64,000 nt of DNA from Geranomyces variabilis. Lineage: Eukaryota; Chytridiomycota; Chytridiomycetes; Spizellomycetales; Powellomycetaceae. Positions 17,635 to 28,284 of this stretch are shown in pieces. Positions within the stretch are counted from its first letter, which is position 1; each line of letters begins with the position of its first letter. The position numbers were made by a program, and so were the translations under genes. The notes under the pieces were generated by a model that made no database searches, was not told where the DNA came from, and worked only from the letters and a program-made list of their open reading frames with translations. The stretch is from NCBI GenBank assembly GCA_027603065.1, contig JADGJP010000005.1, positions 793,270-857,269 on the forward strand, read 5' to 3'.

Positions 17635-19124
17635 TCACTTTCTCATGTATGTCGTGACAAAATCGTAAACGACAAGGAGGATACCGCCGCCGGGTCCGAG
17701 ACGCAGGACCTTCGGTCCGAATCCTGCAGAACCGAAAAGCATCAGGAAACTGAAGGGAAGCACTATGCCCGACCCGCCAAGGATGGCGTGAACAATACCT
17801 TTGTACAAAGCTGCTACGCCCTCCTCGCGGATAATCGTGCGGATTGCGGGTGCTGCCCAGCCGTACTTGTACGGCGCCGCCAGTTGCGACTGCACACGTG
17901 TTTTAACTAGAAGAAAAAGCGGGTCGGAAGGAAATCAGCGTTCGCATCCCCAGTTGGCCTTCCTCATTTGGACAAAATCAGGTAGTCAATTCCTCTCGCG
18001 ATACTAACCGACATCGAATGGCGTCTAGACCAAAAACAACGGAAAGGAAAACACACGGCATCAATGTTAACAAACACTCTACTGGAATGGCCCTGGAGAT
18101 CCCGTTCTCGTTTCAGCTCACATTCAACATAGTGCCGACCGTCCCGCCAATAGTGCCGCACGCAAAGTTTGTTGCCAGCAACGCTTCTTTGGATTGCGGT
18201 TCCGGGAAAAGCGAACGCGCGGTACTGATAACACCAAAGTAGCCGCCGTTCCACACGGCGTGGCGGAGCACGGTCGCTTCGAGGCCCTTGAAAAAGCCGC
18301 GGAAACCTTCTTCGCGGAAAATCGTTTTGACGCAGTCGGTACTTTAAAAAGTGGAAGGGAGCTGGTGTGTTAGACTTTTAAGTTTAAGACATCGTGAAAG
18401 TAAAGGGAGCATCTTACGTGTTCTTGTACTTTCCGGCCTAAGAAAAAGAAAGAAAGAAAACGAGCAATCTCATCACATCAGTCAAAGTCGAGAGAGCGGA
18501 AATCTCCCTATCCCCCCGGTTCCGTACATTCCGCTTGTCCTGCAACCGAATCTTGACCAAGTCAAACGACACGACAACGGCGGCCTCGGTGACACCCGCC
18601 GACATGCCCGTCAGCACCGCGAGGCTCTTTCCATCCTTCAGGCCAAACTCGCGCTTGTAGATCTGCGCATACATGTCGTTGCAGCCAAACTTGATGGCGC
18701 GCTTGGGCGCCTCGACGAGGATCGGCGGGAGAATTCCGCGGTATAACGCTTTTGGCCTATCACAATAGGAAAAGGTTAAGAAAAAGCGAGTAGAACAAGA
18801 GAATCCCTCCTATTTTCAATGCATACCCTTCGCTCTTGACGATTTCCTTGAACGTGCCGAGAATCGAGGCGTCTGCGGCGCCTACAGCAAGCTGGAAGCG
18901 GGTTTTGACAACGTCGAGCGGGTACATTGTGAGGATTTCGGTGACGCCGGCAATTGCGCCGGCGGCGAGGCTGAAGCTGAAGGGCAGTGGTGCCTGCGAT
19001 ACCGCGGCGGGCGTTGCTGCTAGCCATAGGGAATGGAGGAAAGCAACGGTGCGTGAGCTTTCGACATTCGACAATGAGCAAGAAGAAAGTAACGACTATC
19101 GCTCTCACGTGCGGATGTGGACAT
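17635..19124 (-). CDS. ODC1: Mitochondrial 2-oxodicarboxylate carrier, Odc1-type
   Basis: Seven exons give 321 residues: 19124-19109, 19019-18827, 18756-18528, 18437-18418, 18341-18122, 18024-18009 and 17906-17635. Three of these are only 16, 20 and 16 nt. The three carrier repeats each show a P-x-D-x-V-K signature: MYPLDVVKTRFQL, SFDLVKIRLQ and TPFDVVKTRVQ. Carrier-specific segments VEAPKRAIKFG, ATVLRHAVWNGGYFG and PKVLRLGPGGGIL match the oxodicarboxylate subfamily, which exchanges 2-oxoadipate and 2-oxoglutarate across the mitochondrial inner membrane for lysine metabolism. The start is an ATG at 19124 with a 16-nt first exon; the alternative TTG frame start is rejected. It is divergent from the YME2 gene, another mitochondrial gene. 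Confidence 0.92.
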
Positions 19125-19640
19125 TGCTGTGGTGGTGGGTTTGACGAGGGAGGGAGTTGCCTGGAAAGACATTTGGCAGGGAAGCGATGAGCGAAGAGAG
19201 CGAAGACAGCCGGAACACCCAACTCGAGAGAGTCCAGAGTGTTGACCCACACACACACCAGCGGAGTTGAAGCGCAAAAAAAAGCGACGAGGAGGGGGCG
19301 GGGTGAGGGGGAGAAGGTGTGGAAGAACGGACGGGTGAGGCCGGGGGGGCGACGTCGACAGCAAACGCGGTGTACAGCACAGTGTACTGTATGTACACTA
19401 ACTAATAGTGTGGTGATTCATCAGTTAGTGGCTGTGCAGTTGATTGTATTGCTGCGCGCGAGTGGCTGTGCATGTGACATCAGACAGCCACACAGACATC
19501 CCCCCAACGACGTGCTCCCTCCCGCCAGCAATCTTGCAACTGACTTTAGACTAACTGGAGAGAGCGAGCTGAGAGCTCAAGAGAGGCGGAGAGAGAGAGA
19601 GAGAGAGACCACTCAAGCTGACAGCCGACTCTCACTCACG
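19125..19640. other. Divergent promoter region between Odc and YME2 genes
   Basis: About 520 bases between two divergent mitochondrial genes. It holds a CACACACAC run near 19247 and a GA run near 19592-19608. No gene is seen. Confidence 0.6.
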
Positions 19641-22562
19641 ATGCTGAATCAAGCACTTGCGCGTGGCGGCCGCTTCCGTCCACCAACAACGACATCCCTC
19701 TTGCGACTAGCCACACCGACCGCCGCCCTCCCGCGCTACTATCTCGCCTCATCCCGATCCTTCCAAACATCACAGCCTGCAAAGGACAGTGAGGTATGTG
19801 CCGCCGCGGCGTGGCACGCTCCCGAGCGGGAAGGTGTGTGTGTGTACTCACACTTGCATACACCACAGGCAGCGCCAATAGCCCCGCCCGTGCTTCCTCC
19901 CGACCCAAATAAACCAACCGATGCAGCACCCGTGACCGTCAAAGGAACGATCTGGTTTGACAATATCTTTCCAACAAGTAAGGTCACCCGCCTGGTTGTC
20001 CAGAAACTGCTCGCAAAGTAAATAAATGCTAATATCCCCTACCTAAACATCTGCTTCTTAGAATACTGGAAATATGATCCACGATGGATTCTGGTCCGCA
20101 ACTACGCAAACGATTTCGCAAAAGCTGCCAGCAAGCGCCTCATTCCCAGCGACTTCCCATCCTCATTCAAATACCTTGGCTTGACTCCGAATTGGAAAGA
20201 AGGAGGGTTGTTTGTGCATTTCAAGTACGAGGGGCATTCTGTTGAAGGTGCATATCAAGCCAATGCGAAGGGCACATGTCCTATCATTCTATGTCTCATG
20301 CTCTCTTCACTTCTTTGTTTCGACCAGAACCCGTGGAGACAATTCGGGGCCATATCGAGAAACACGGCTTCCGGTCATACCAAAACCTACAGATGGTGCG
20401 CGTCTACCTCGTTAAAGGCCGGCCATGGGTAGACGACATGATTGGCCGCCTCCCCTCCGAGGTCCTCAAAGTCGAATTCACGGGGCCAGACCCATCCGTC
20501 GAAGAACTGTACAAAGAATTCCGTCCATACGGCAAAATCGTAAACATCACCATGCAGCCCGGCGACAGCAAAACCGTGCCGCGGTTTGCATTAATCGAAT
20601 ACATGCGTGTACGATCAGCGACTAGCGCACGGAACTGTTTGAACGGGGAAGCGATCTCGGGGACGGGGATAAACATCAATTACGAGAAACCGCATCGCAA
20701 GTCGGAGAGCGCGTGGAATTGGTTTTCGTCTCACCCAAGGATCACGATTCCGATTTTGTTGGCGCTCGGCGCCGGGATCACATATGTTGTGTTTGACCCC
20801 GTGCGCGTGTTTTTCATCACGAACCAGCTTACGGGCAGATTCAGCCTGAAAGCGTACACGGGCGCTGCGGAACAGCTATGGTCGAGCACGACTTCCACGC
20901 TGGGGTCAATGTGGACGGGCCAGAAACATCGTGAACCGCAAGTGCCGGCGGAAACGTGGACGGAACGGCAGGCGGATTTGGCTAGGCTGCAGCATCACTT
21001 GAAACAAACTCCTGATACGATTGTGCTTGTCGCGGGGCCAAAGGGTTCGGGCAAATCGCAGCTGGTGCAAAAAGCCGTAGAGAACTCGCGGTATAAGCTT
21101 GTCATTCGCTGTGATGAGCTTGCGGGACAGCCGGCCCATGTGATGCTGGATCGCTTAGCGACGCAGATTAATTTCAAGCCGATGTTTAACTGGCTTGTGC
21201 AGGTGAGCCAAAGCGAGAGCTGCATGTGTTTGGAGCTTCGTTGTTTTTGCGTGATTGCGCAGCGAACTTGGTCATTGACGTTATCTATTTGCTTTTTAGG
21301 GCTCTTCCATGATTGACACGATGATTACAGCCACGACGGGCGCAAAAGCCGGTCTGTCAACCACAAACGAGGGTCAAATCCGGAAAATGCTCGAACTCCT
21401 CTCTGCAGCCGTATCGCGCGTGACAATGCAACAGAAGGAAGCGCGGGAAAAGATCTTATCCGAGCAACGTCTTCACCAACGGATGGAAGACCACGGCGAA
21501 AAAGTCCCCTCGAAACAAGCCGCCGAAGACGAACAGCAAATGGTCAGCGCGCCTGTACCCGAAGTCGAATATCCCGTTGTCGTAATCGACGGGTTTTTGG
21601 CCAGTGAAGCCGCGAAAGACAGCGTGATTTACGACCTGCTTGTGGAATGGGCGAGCGTTGCAGCGGAATACCACCTCGCACACGTGATTATGATCTCCGA
21701 TAACCCGATTGCGGTCAAAACGATCGGGAAGGCGTTGCCTAACAAGACGATTGAGCTTGTGTCGTTGTCGGACGCTACTCCTGAGAGCGCGCTCGCGGTT
21801 GTGCAGAGGCGATTGGGGGAGCAATTTGATGCGGACGCGTTGAGGTCTTGCATTGATGGGCTGGGAGGAAGATTGACGGATCTGGAGCTGTTGATTCAGA
21901 AAATTCGCGCCGGCATGTCGCCGCAGGACGCGTATGGCGAGATTGTTGTGAGGGCGATCAATGAGGTGCGAAAATTGGGCTTGGGAGAGGACGCGATCGC
22001 TGGTGCGGGTCCTGCAACATCATCATCGTCGTCGTCATCGAGCACTTCCGCGTCGGCGAGCGGTGGAGGCGCAAAGTACGCGTGGACGCCGGTCCAGTTT
22101 TGGAAAATCGTGCAGCTGCTGACCGCCAACGACGAAGTCTCGTACGACGGCACGCGTTTCAGCGCCTTATTCAAAGGAGACGAAGGGCCTTTGCAGAGCA
22201 TGGAACGCGCTGGTTTGATTTCCATCACGTACGACGCTGGACGTGCGTACTCGCTACGTGCGTCGCGGCCCGTGTACCGCACGGCGTTTGCCGAGATGCT
22301 TGCCGACGAGCGATTGAATGCGACGATGGGGATTTTGACGACGAAACAGGCGATTGCGGAGGAGGAGGCGGCGTTGAAGGCGACAGTGGCCGAGATGAAG
22401 ACGCTGACGGATTTGAAGCCGGCTGAGAACAAGACAGTGCGAGGGGTTGTGACTTTGCGGCTTGCGGCGCTGAAGGATGCGTTCCAAGCGCATGTGGATA
22501 AGATTGCCAAGCTGGGCGAGGAGCAAAGCCGGTATAAGAAGGTGATCTCGATTGGCGAGTAG
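19641..22562 (+). CDS. YME2: Mitochondrial escape protein 2 (YME2/RNA12-type ATPase)
   Basis: Five exons (19641-19793, 19869-19977, 20062-20247, 20328-21202, 21300-22562) give 861 residues. A basic, Ser/Arg-rich leader serves as mitochondrial targeting signal. A conserved segment TIWFDNIFPTKYWKY follows, where two exons join in phase. An RRM-like domain lies near residues 190-270 (FRPYGKIVNITMQPGD). One membrane span (ITIPILLALGAGITYVVF) follows at about 287-310. The RNA12 P-loop domain starts with VAGPKGSGKSQLVQKA (Walker A about 384-392) and contains VVVIDGFLASE as the likely Walker B. This domain order is that of yeast Yme2, an inner-membrane protein affecting mitochondrial DNA maintenance and escape. 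A Ser-rich insertion near residue 660 is a local oddity. Confidence 0.93.
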
Positions 22563-22926
22563 GGCGGGCGGGTACGGCGAGTATTTAGGCGAGCGAGTGC
22601 AGTGTTTCTTGGGAATACTAGATATAGCATGGCATTCATTTGCTGCTGTGGCGGCGGTGGGTGGCTGTGCAATAATGAAACACGCGCCCGTTGCGCTGAG
22701 CGGCCGCCCGCACAAAGCGAGAAGCGCAACCTTCTTTCGCTTCTTCCCTTTCCCCCTCGTCGCATTGCAGTAGCGCTTACGCGGCGACGAAACGGACACG
22801 GCGACGCAAAGCTCGTTCCTTCTTATCCTTCCGTCTTGCCCGTCGTCGTCTATCTTTCTCCGTTCTTTTTTTTTCGTCCCCTTGTTCGCTGGTTTTCCTA
22901 CTCCGCCCACCTTTTCGTGTTTTCTC
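22563..22926. other. Intergenic, promoter of surface-protein gene
   Basis: About 360 bases between YME2 and the next gene on the same strand. A pyrimidine-rich tract (about 22850-22890) sits just before the next ATG. No gene is seen. Confidence 0.55.
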
Positions 22927-25290
22927 ATGGCTGAGCAGCAATTAAACATGCCGGCTGCAAACAATCGGAGCTGGCTTTGCCCAACCACCGGGATTCTCCT
23001 GCTGCTACTTGCCACGGGACCCAAATCTGTACATGCTCAAAGCGACGGCGGAAAAGTCGACCTGGGTAAGCGGGAAGGCGAGACTTTCAACGGGGTACCA
23101 CTTTTTTCTAATCGAAAGGCTCGGTCCATCTCTTTTTTCTCTATTTCGTTTTCTACTCTCCTAGGTGGAATCGGCGTACTGCCCGTCTGGCTCTTAATCT
23201 TTATCATTGTAATCCTCGCCGTGCTATGCAGCGGCTTCGCATATCTCTTTTGGCGACGCCACCACGGCTCGGGCGACGCCGAGGCTCCCGTGTCTGCATC
23301 GTCAGCACCCAGCGCCCGGCCCAACCGCTTCCGCGAATCCGGCAATTGGAAAAAGCGCTTCAGCCGCGTAATGAAGGAGCAAGACCAGGACAACAGTGAA
23401 GAGATTTTTCGCGCGGGTACGATTCTTGCGGATTTGAATAATGCCCAGCGTGAGGCTGCAAGTGGTGGAAACGGTGGGAGTGGAAAGGGGGTTAATCGGC
23501 AGATAAGTGCGAGGAAGCCGGGCGAGCCGCTTGTGACGCTTTCGCCTAAGGAGAGGCCGCTGGTGGAACAGCAGCAGCAACAGCAGCAGAGGAGTGCGAG
23601 GCCCAGTATTTCTGGTGGTGGTGGACATGGTGGAGCGGATTTGAGTCGCAGTGGGACTCGTGGCGGTGGTGCAGCTGGCGCTGCTGCTGGAGGAGGAGCC
23701 GATTTGGTGCGGAGCCCCACGCGTGGCACCGGTCACCACCCGCTTGTTTCGGTCGATGTGCACCGTAAAGCGACTACGCGCTCGACGCGGACGGCGGCAA
23801 CAGCGCACACGTCGGGTGCGGCCAGTACTGGAGGTGGAAGACGGGACGCGGACGCCCACAGCGCGTCTTCATCGACTGGAACGCTTAACGACGAGCATGA
23901 CCTGTTGTCGACGTTCCGCGCGACGGGACATGGAGATTTGGGCCTGGGCTCAGGCTTCTCTAACAACGTACCCGTGAGCTCTGTGGTCCGGATCGAGGAC
24001 GATGATACGTCGACGGTGCTTTCGTCGTCGTTCCCCAACGGTAATGGGAGTTTTATGGACGATTTTGCGACGTCGTTCCCGCAGCAGTCGTCGCGAGGCG
24101 GAGGCGGGCGGGCTCGCCAGAGTGGGGACTTGTCTTCTGCCGCTGACGATTACCGCGTGACGGCAACGCGATCGGGCACGGTCAAATCACACATGTCGAA
24201 ACGCAGCGTCGGCCGATCTGGATCGCAATCCAAGCTGCATCATCATAAACAGCGAGATGGGTCGTCGCAGCCTTCGACGTCCCCACCACGGACCAGCGCT
24301 TACTTGCTCCCGCATATTGACACGGACGTGTCACTCGGCGCGGTGATGGGTGCGTCGTCGGCGACGATTCCATCCCCGCCGCCGTATAACCTTGCGGCAG
24401 AAAACGGAGCGGCGCTGGGCCGGCAGGCGTCATCGCGGTCGGAACGTCGCACTGGCGGCGCGACGGGCGTGGATCGCTCGCGGTCGACAAGGAGTCGCGC
24501 GGCGTCGATATACGATGATGAGGATGAGCGTGAGGCGCGCTCTGCTGCTGTGGATGCGTCGTCTCGCAGACGCAGGTCGTCGCGCTCGCGCACAAGGGAC
24601 CAGCAAGCGATGTCGCCGCCAGTTGCAAGCCGCTTGCCGCGATCGCCCGCGGATGTCGGCAGCGGCGTTTACCGTGACGAGGAATATACAGCGTATGCGG
24701 ATGACGAGTCGGGTCATCGTCACCACCACCACCATCACCGCGAGCGTCAGAATGAGCGTTTGGCTCCCGCGGCGGCGGCGGCCGTTTCCAGAACACGCTC
24801 GACGCGTGTTGCGGGCGATGCGAGTCTTTCTGCTACAGGCGTCAAACGCAGCGGGACGTCAAGGTCCACTCGGCATCACGAGAGCAGTGGCGACGCAGGA
24901 GGAGGAGTATCCCGCTCGGCGTCGAACGCTAAAACCAGCAGTGGCAGCAGCGGTCCTACTACCACCCACCGGACGGCATCCACACGCAGCCGCCGGCAAC
25001 ACACAAGTGCAGCGCCGGCATCAGACGATGAAACCCCGCTTGCGTCTGTAGCGCTGCAGGCTTTGCAGCAGAGTATGGGCGGACTCGTGGTTCCGCAACC
25101 TGTTCCCGCGCCGCCGCCGCATAACCACCACCGCCGGCCGTCAAAGGCAAAGGCGAGGAGGAATGGTGGTGGTGGTGAGAATAACGATGGGTTTGATGAT
25201 GATGACGCGGATGAGGAGGATGTGCCGTTGGGACAATTGGCGAGACAGGCGTCGGTGAATGGGACTGAGATTGTGAGGATTGAGCATTAG
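22927..25290 (+). CDS. Predicted type I single-pass membrane protein with long disordered tail
   Basis: I do not recognise the family. ATG 22927 opens a signal peptide ending near SVHAQSDG. A GTAAGC...CTAG intron (23066-23164) follows; it is 99 nt, in phase and stop-free, so a retained form would also be translatable. The spliced product is 754 residues. The mature ectodomain is very short. One span follows (VLPVWLLIFIIVILAVLCSG), then basic residues WRRHH, which place the remaining roughly 670 residues in the cytosol. That tail is rich in Ser, Arg, Gly, His and Asp, with poly-Gln, poly-His and RSxTR-type repeats and no visible domain. The layout recalls fungal wall-stress or polarity sensors with minimal ectodomains, but nothing in the sequence confirms such a role. 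Confidence 0.75.
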   Translation: MAEQQLNMPAANNRSWLCPTTGILLLLLATGPKSVHAQSDGGKVDLGKREGETFNGVPLFSNRKARSISFFSISFSTLLGGIGVLPVWLLIFIIVILAVLCSGFAYLFWRRHHGSGDAEAPVSASSAPSARPNRFRESGNWKKRFSRVMKEQDQDNSEEIFRAGTILADLNNAQREAASGGNGGSGKGVNRQISARKPGEPLVTLSPKERPLVEQQQQQQQRSARPSISGGGGHGGADLSRSGTRGGGAAGAAAGGGADLVRSPTRGTGHHPLVSVDVHRKATTRSTRTAATAHTSGAASTGGGRRDADAHSASSSTGTLNDEHDLLSTFRATGHGDLGLGSGFSNNVPVSSVVRIEDDDTSTVLSSSFPNGNGSFMDDFATSFPQQSSRGGGGRARQSGDLSSAADDYRVTATRSGTVKSHMSKRSVGRSGSQSKLHHHKQRDGSSQPSTSPPRTSAYLLPHIDTDVSLGAVMGASSATIPSPPPYNLAAENGAALGRQASSRSERRTGGATGVDRSRSTRSRAASIYDDEDEREARSAAVDASSRRRRSSRSRTRDQQAMSPPVASRLPRSPADVGSGVYRDEEYTAYADDESGHRHHHHHHRERQNERLAPAAAAAVSRTRSTRVAGDASLSATGVKRSGTSRSTRHHESSGDAGGGVSRSASNAKTSSGSSGPTTTHRTASTRSRRQHTSAAPASDDETPLASVALQALQQSMGGLVVPQPVPAPPPHNHHRRPSKAKARRNGGGGENNDGFDDDDADEEDVPLGQLARQASVNGTEIVRIEH

Positions 25291-26142
25291 GACACTAGGA
25301 CATTAGGCTTTTAAATACATATGTGTGTTTAGGGTATGATATTTAGGTAGGCTTCTTTTTTACGTATATATATATATTTCTCGGATTGACATGATAAGAA
25401 TTTGCCTTGCTCCTCTTGGGAATGGACAAGCCTTCAAAAGCTTACCCTGTTGGCAATTTCAGTCACGTGCAGAGATCCAAACTAATAATCGACCGACCTT
25501 CAGCTGTCGGGAACCCTGTTGCTCTAGACCACGGGCCTTGTTTCCACAGAATGTCGAAGCGGCTTTCATTTCACAAACGTTGAACAAACAAGGTTCTGCA
25601 CTCTACACCTGACCGATGTTCCACCTTTTCGTCTCGGGCGCGGGTTTGAAAGTCGCCAAGACACTGAGGTTTGTGGCGGAGCCTTTTCGTTCGTGAAATC
25701 CCCACTCTTAAGATGGGTTCTCCCGAGTCCCAACGCCCAATTTTTTGTGATTGACGAAAGTTGTCCTCCTTTGTGGCCGGGAACCCTGACTCCCATCCAC
25801 GATGACAATACATGTACATCGAAGGGCTGTTCTTAGCTGATTTCCTGCGAGGAATACCGGTATCCGCCATGCCAAGTGCCTTTGCATGATTTCTTTGTGT
25901 TCGCCTCGTGATTTTTCCGTGGGTGGGAAGCACAAGAAAACGCCAGCGGCTGCAAAAGCGCAGCAACTTGGCAAATGACGACTGAGTTTCAACCTTTAAA
26001 GTTTGTATAAAGCGGGGATTTCCTCCGACCCAAAAACCTACCGCCAATTACACAAGTTTCTCCTCAATCGAACTCCACCAAGTATTTTTTTTTTGGAACA
26101 ACAACACTCAGACCCGTTCAAATTACAAACAAGTTGCGACCT
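25291..26142. other. Intergenic region, 850 bp, no supported gene
   Basis: It begins with a TATATATATATA run near 25365. A long open minus-strand frame (25571-26047) begins with TTG and shows no domain. T-rich and CAACAACAC sequence precedes the next gene. I see no gene I can support. Confidence 0.55.
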
Positions 26143-27747
26143 ATGCGCTACAACCTCTCCCTTCTGCTTCTTGGTTGGGTGGCCTGCCTGGTAGCCATGC
26201 TACTACCAACACAAGTTCTTGGCAAGCCCGCAGGCGGAGGCGGTCGCGGCGGCGGCGGTGGTCGAGGTGGCAGCAGCAGCAGCAGCGGCGGTGCCCGAGG
26301 TGGCAGTAGCAGCAGCAGCAGCAGTGGTGGTGGTCGCAGTCCTGGCCCCTCTGCACCAAGTTCGGGCACGAGGGGCGGAGCTCCACCACCATACTCGCCA
26401 GGCGGCTCGCCACCGGCCTATTCGCCTGGCAGGTCATCCCCCGGCGGATTCAAAGGCGGCAGCATCCCTCGCACCTCGCCCGGGTCATCAATCGGGAGCG
26501 GCTACCGGTCTAGTGGCGGGTCCTCCGTGCCCCGAACATTCGGAGGCGCGTATAGCCCAGCGTCACGCAGCGGGTTCCTAGGCAGCGGGGTTTACCGCTC
26601 ACGACCGTACTGGATTGCCATCATTCCGTTTTACGCCTGGGCGGGCTCCTCTCTCTATAACGGGGGTTACTATGGTCCGTACTGCGGGTTTCATTGTCGG
26701 TATTACACCCGGTATAGCGACCAGGAAGGGAAATATTACGCTCGCGTGGTTGACCCGATCGCGACCAACGCCACGACCGGTGCCGTCAGCATCGCGACCG
26801 TCAGAAACACGGACGCTGCGTCTGATAACCGAATGCAGTGGGTTTTCTCCAACGGCACGATCCGGAGTATATATTACGACACGAGCGACCCGGGAGTCGC
26901 GCAGACCCAGCCGGCGGATTTCACATACGGGATGACGCTGTATCAAATGGTTGAGTATGTTGACACGGACGCTAACGGCTTTTATTCGCCGGGAGATGCG
27001 GTTGCGCGAAGTGTGGATTTGACGACAGGGTGGAGTTCGCTCGTGCTGGGAGAAAAGGCCATCGCAGACGGGCGGAAGTATCTTGAAGGGACGATTCAGT
27101 TGTCTGCTACTCCAATCACAGTAAACGCGACGGCAAACGCTACAGCTGCGGGCACCGCAAACAGTACTGCTCCAGCCGCCGCTGCGACTTTTGCGTTGAC
27201 CATCCGTTCGACAAATGTCCTCATCAACGATACCGCCTCCGGAATCACGGTGCTGCCCAACAGCGTCGGTCTGGATCTTGCAATGACAAACTACGCACTT
27301 GCGGCACCGACAAACAAATTGGCGCTGATCACTCTACTGTCCAGCGCCGAAGATTTTGGACAAGACCCGGACCTGAACCTCGCCAACGATGGCAACGTCA
27401 CCAAGGGCGTACAATTTGGCGATAAAGCCGGCGGGAGGATCGAATGGTTTACTACAACACCGGGAGGTGGTTCTACTACGGGCTCGAGAGTGGTCTTCCC
27501 ACTCCCGTCGCCGCTCCCCGCGCCGGGACCCGACGACGCGCGAGTTACGGCCGGGAGAGCCGAGACGGCGTATGTCCAGGCTATTAATATTTTTCCCGCG
27601 ACTGCCGCGGCGTCGATAAAAGTTTCCATGATTTCGTTTTTGGATGAACAGGTTTTGACGCCGGATGCCTCGGCTTCTGATGGCGTAAGGACCAGGGTGG
27701 GAATGGTTTTGGTTCTTGTTTCCGCATTTTTTGCCCTGAGTTATTAG
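26143..27747 (+). CDS. Secreted Gly/Ser-rich protein, probably GPI-anchored
   Basis: Single exon, 534 residues from ATG 26143. A signal peptide (YNLSLLLLGWVACLVAMLLP) is followed by about 120 residues of Gly-, Ser- and Pro-rich repeats (GGGGRGG, SSSSGG, PYSPGG). A globular part starts near RPYWIAIIPFYAWAG and includes aromatic, Cys-containing GGYYGPYCGFHCRYYTRY. It ends in many N-glycosylation sequons (NATTG, NATANAT, NSTAP, NDTAS). The last 17 residues (VGMVLVLVSAFFALSY) are hydrophobic, preceded by a small-residue ASASDG stretch, as in GPI-attachment signals. It is most likely a cell-wall or plasma-membrane surface protein. I recognise no enzymatic family. Base composition is like that of its neighbours. 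Confidence 0.75.
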   Translation: MRYNLSLLLLGWVACLVAMLLPTQVLGKPAGGGGRGGGGGRGGSSSSSGGARGGSSSSSSSGGGRSPGPSAPSSGTRGGAPPPYSPGGSPPAYSPGRSSPGGFKGGSIPRTSPGSSIGSGYRSSGGSSVPRTFGGAYSPASRSGFLGSGVYRSRPYWIAIIPFYAWAGSSLYNGGYYGPYCGFHCRYYTRYSDQEGKYYARVVDPIATNATTGAVSIATVRNTDAASDNRMQWVFSNGTIRSIYYDTSDPGVAQTQPADFTYGMTLYQMVEYVDTDANGFYSPGDAVARSVDLTTGWSSLVLGEKAIADGRKYLEGTIQLSATPITVNATANATAAGTANSTAPAAAATFALTIRSTNVLINDTASGITVLPNSVGLDLAMTNYALAAPTNKLALITLLSSAEDFGQDPDLNLANDGNVTKGVQFGDKAGGRIEWFTTTPGGGSTTGSRVVFPLPSPLPAPGPDDARVTAGRAETAYVQAINIFPATAAASIKVSMISFLDEQVLTPDASASDGVRTRVGMVLVLVSAFFALSY

Positions 27748-28284
27748 TTATAGGGGATCATTTGCTACTGCTGTCGCTTTCTGACATTTTAGACTAGTTT
27801 TGTATTTTTGTGATCGTTGAGTACTTTGAATAAACATGCCGTTTCTCAGCTGTTCAGTTGTGAGGCTTTGAAAGCCAGACTTTTGCCAATCATTCGAGCG
27901 AGGTCAGCTTTCCCGTTGCCCACCGGGACCAAACCTCGCAACGCCAATACATGCAAGGCACGATGATGTTCTTAAACCAAAAAATGCCTCGCACTGGAGA
28001 GCTGAAGAACAAAACAGGAAATGGGATCCACAATACCGAGAGTTCGAACACTCCGAATACGGAAAGCGCCTTTATGCCCACACTCGAACGACTTTTCGAT
28101 GGGATAAACTGCTCGCGCGCGTGACTTGTGCCGGTATTGTGCCAACAGCGACTTGCAGGGTTGTTCGCTTTCTTTTTTTTTTCTCTCAGAGCATTCGCAG
28201 ACAGAGAGGCAAAGCTTGCTAAACTCTTTCCCCGCTCTCATCCTTCACTTGCATTCCCCCGTCATCACTCATAACATATACACA
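27748..28284. other. Intergenic region, no gene seen
   Basis: About 540 bases between the surface protein and the dehydrogenase, both on the plus strand. A pyrimidine-rich tract near 28170-28190 precedes the dehydrogenase start. No gene is seen. Confidence 0.55.

Noticed and set aside
19239-19640. Upstream extension of the YME2 first frame
   Set aside because: It reads through CA and GA repeats without an ATG; the targeting sequence begins properly at ATG 19641.
25571-26047. Long minus-strand open frame (158 codons) in an intergenic region
   Set aside because: It begins with TTG, has no domain or compositional sign of coding and lies in the expected promoter of the surface-protein gene.
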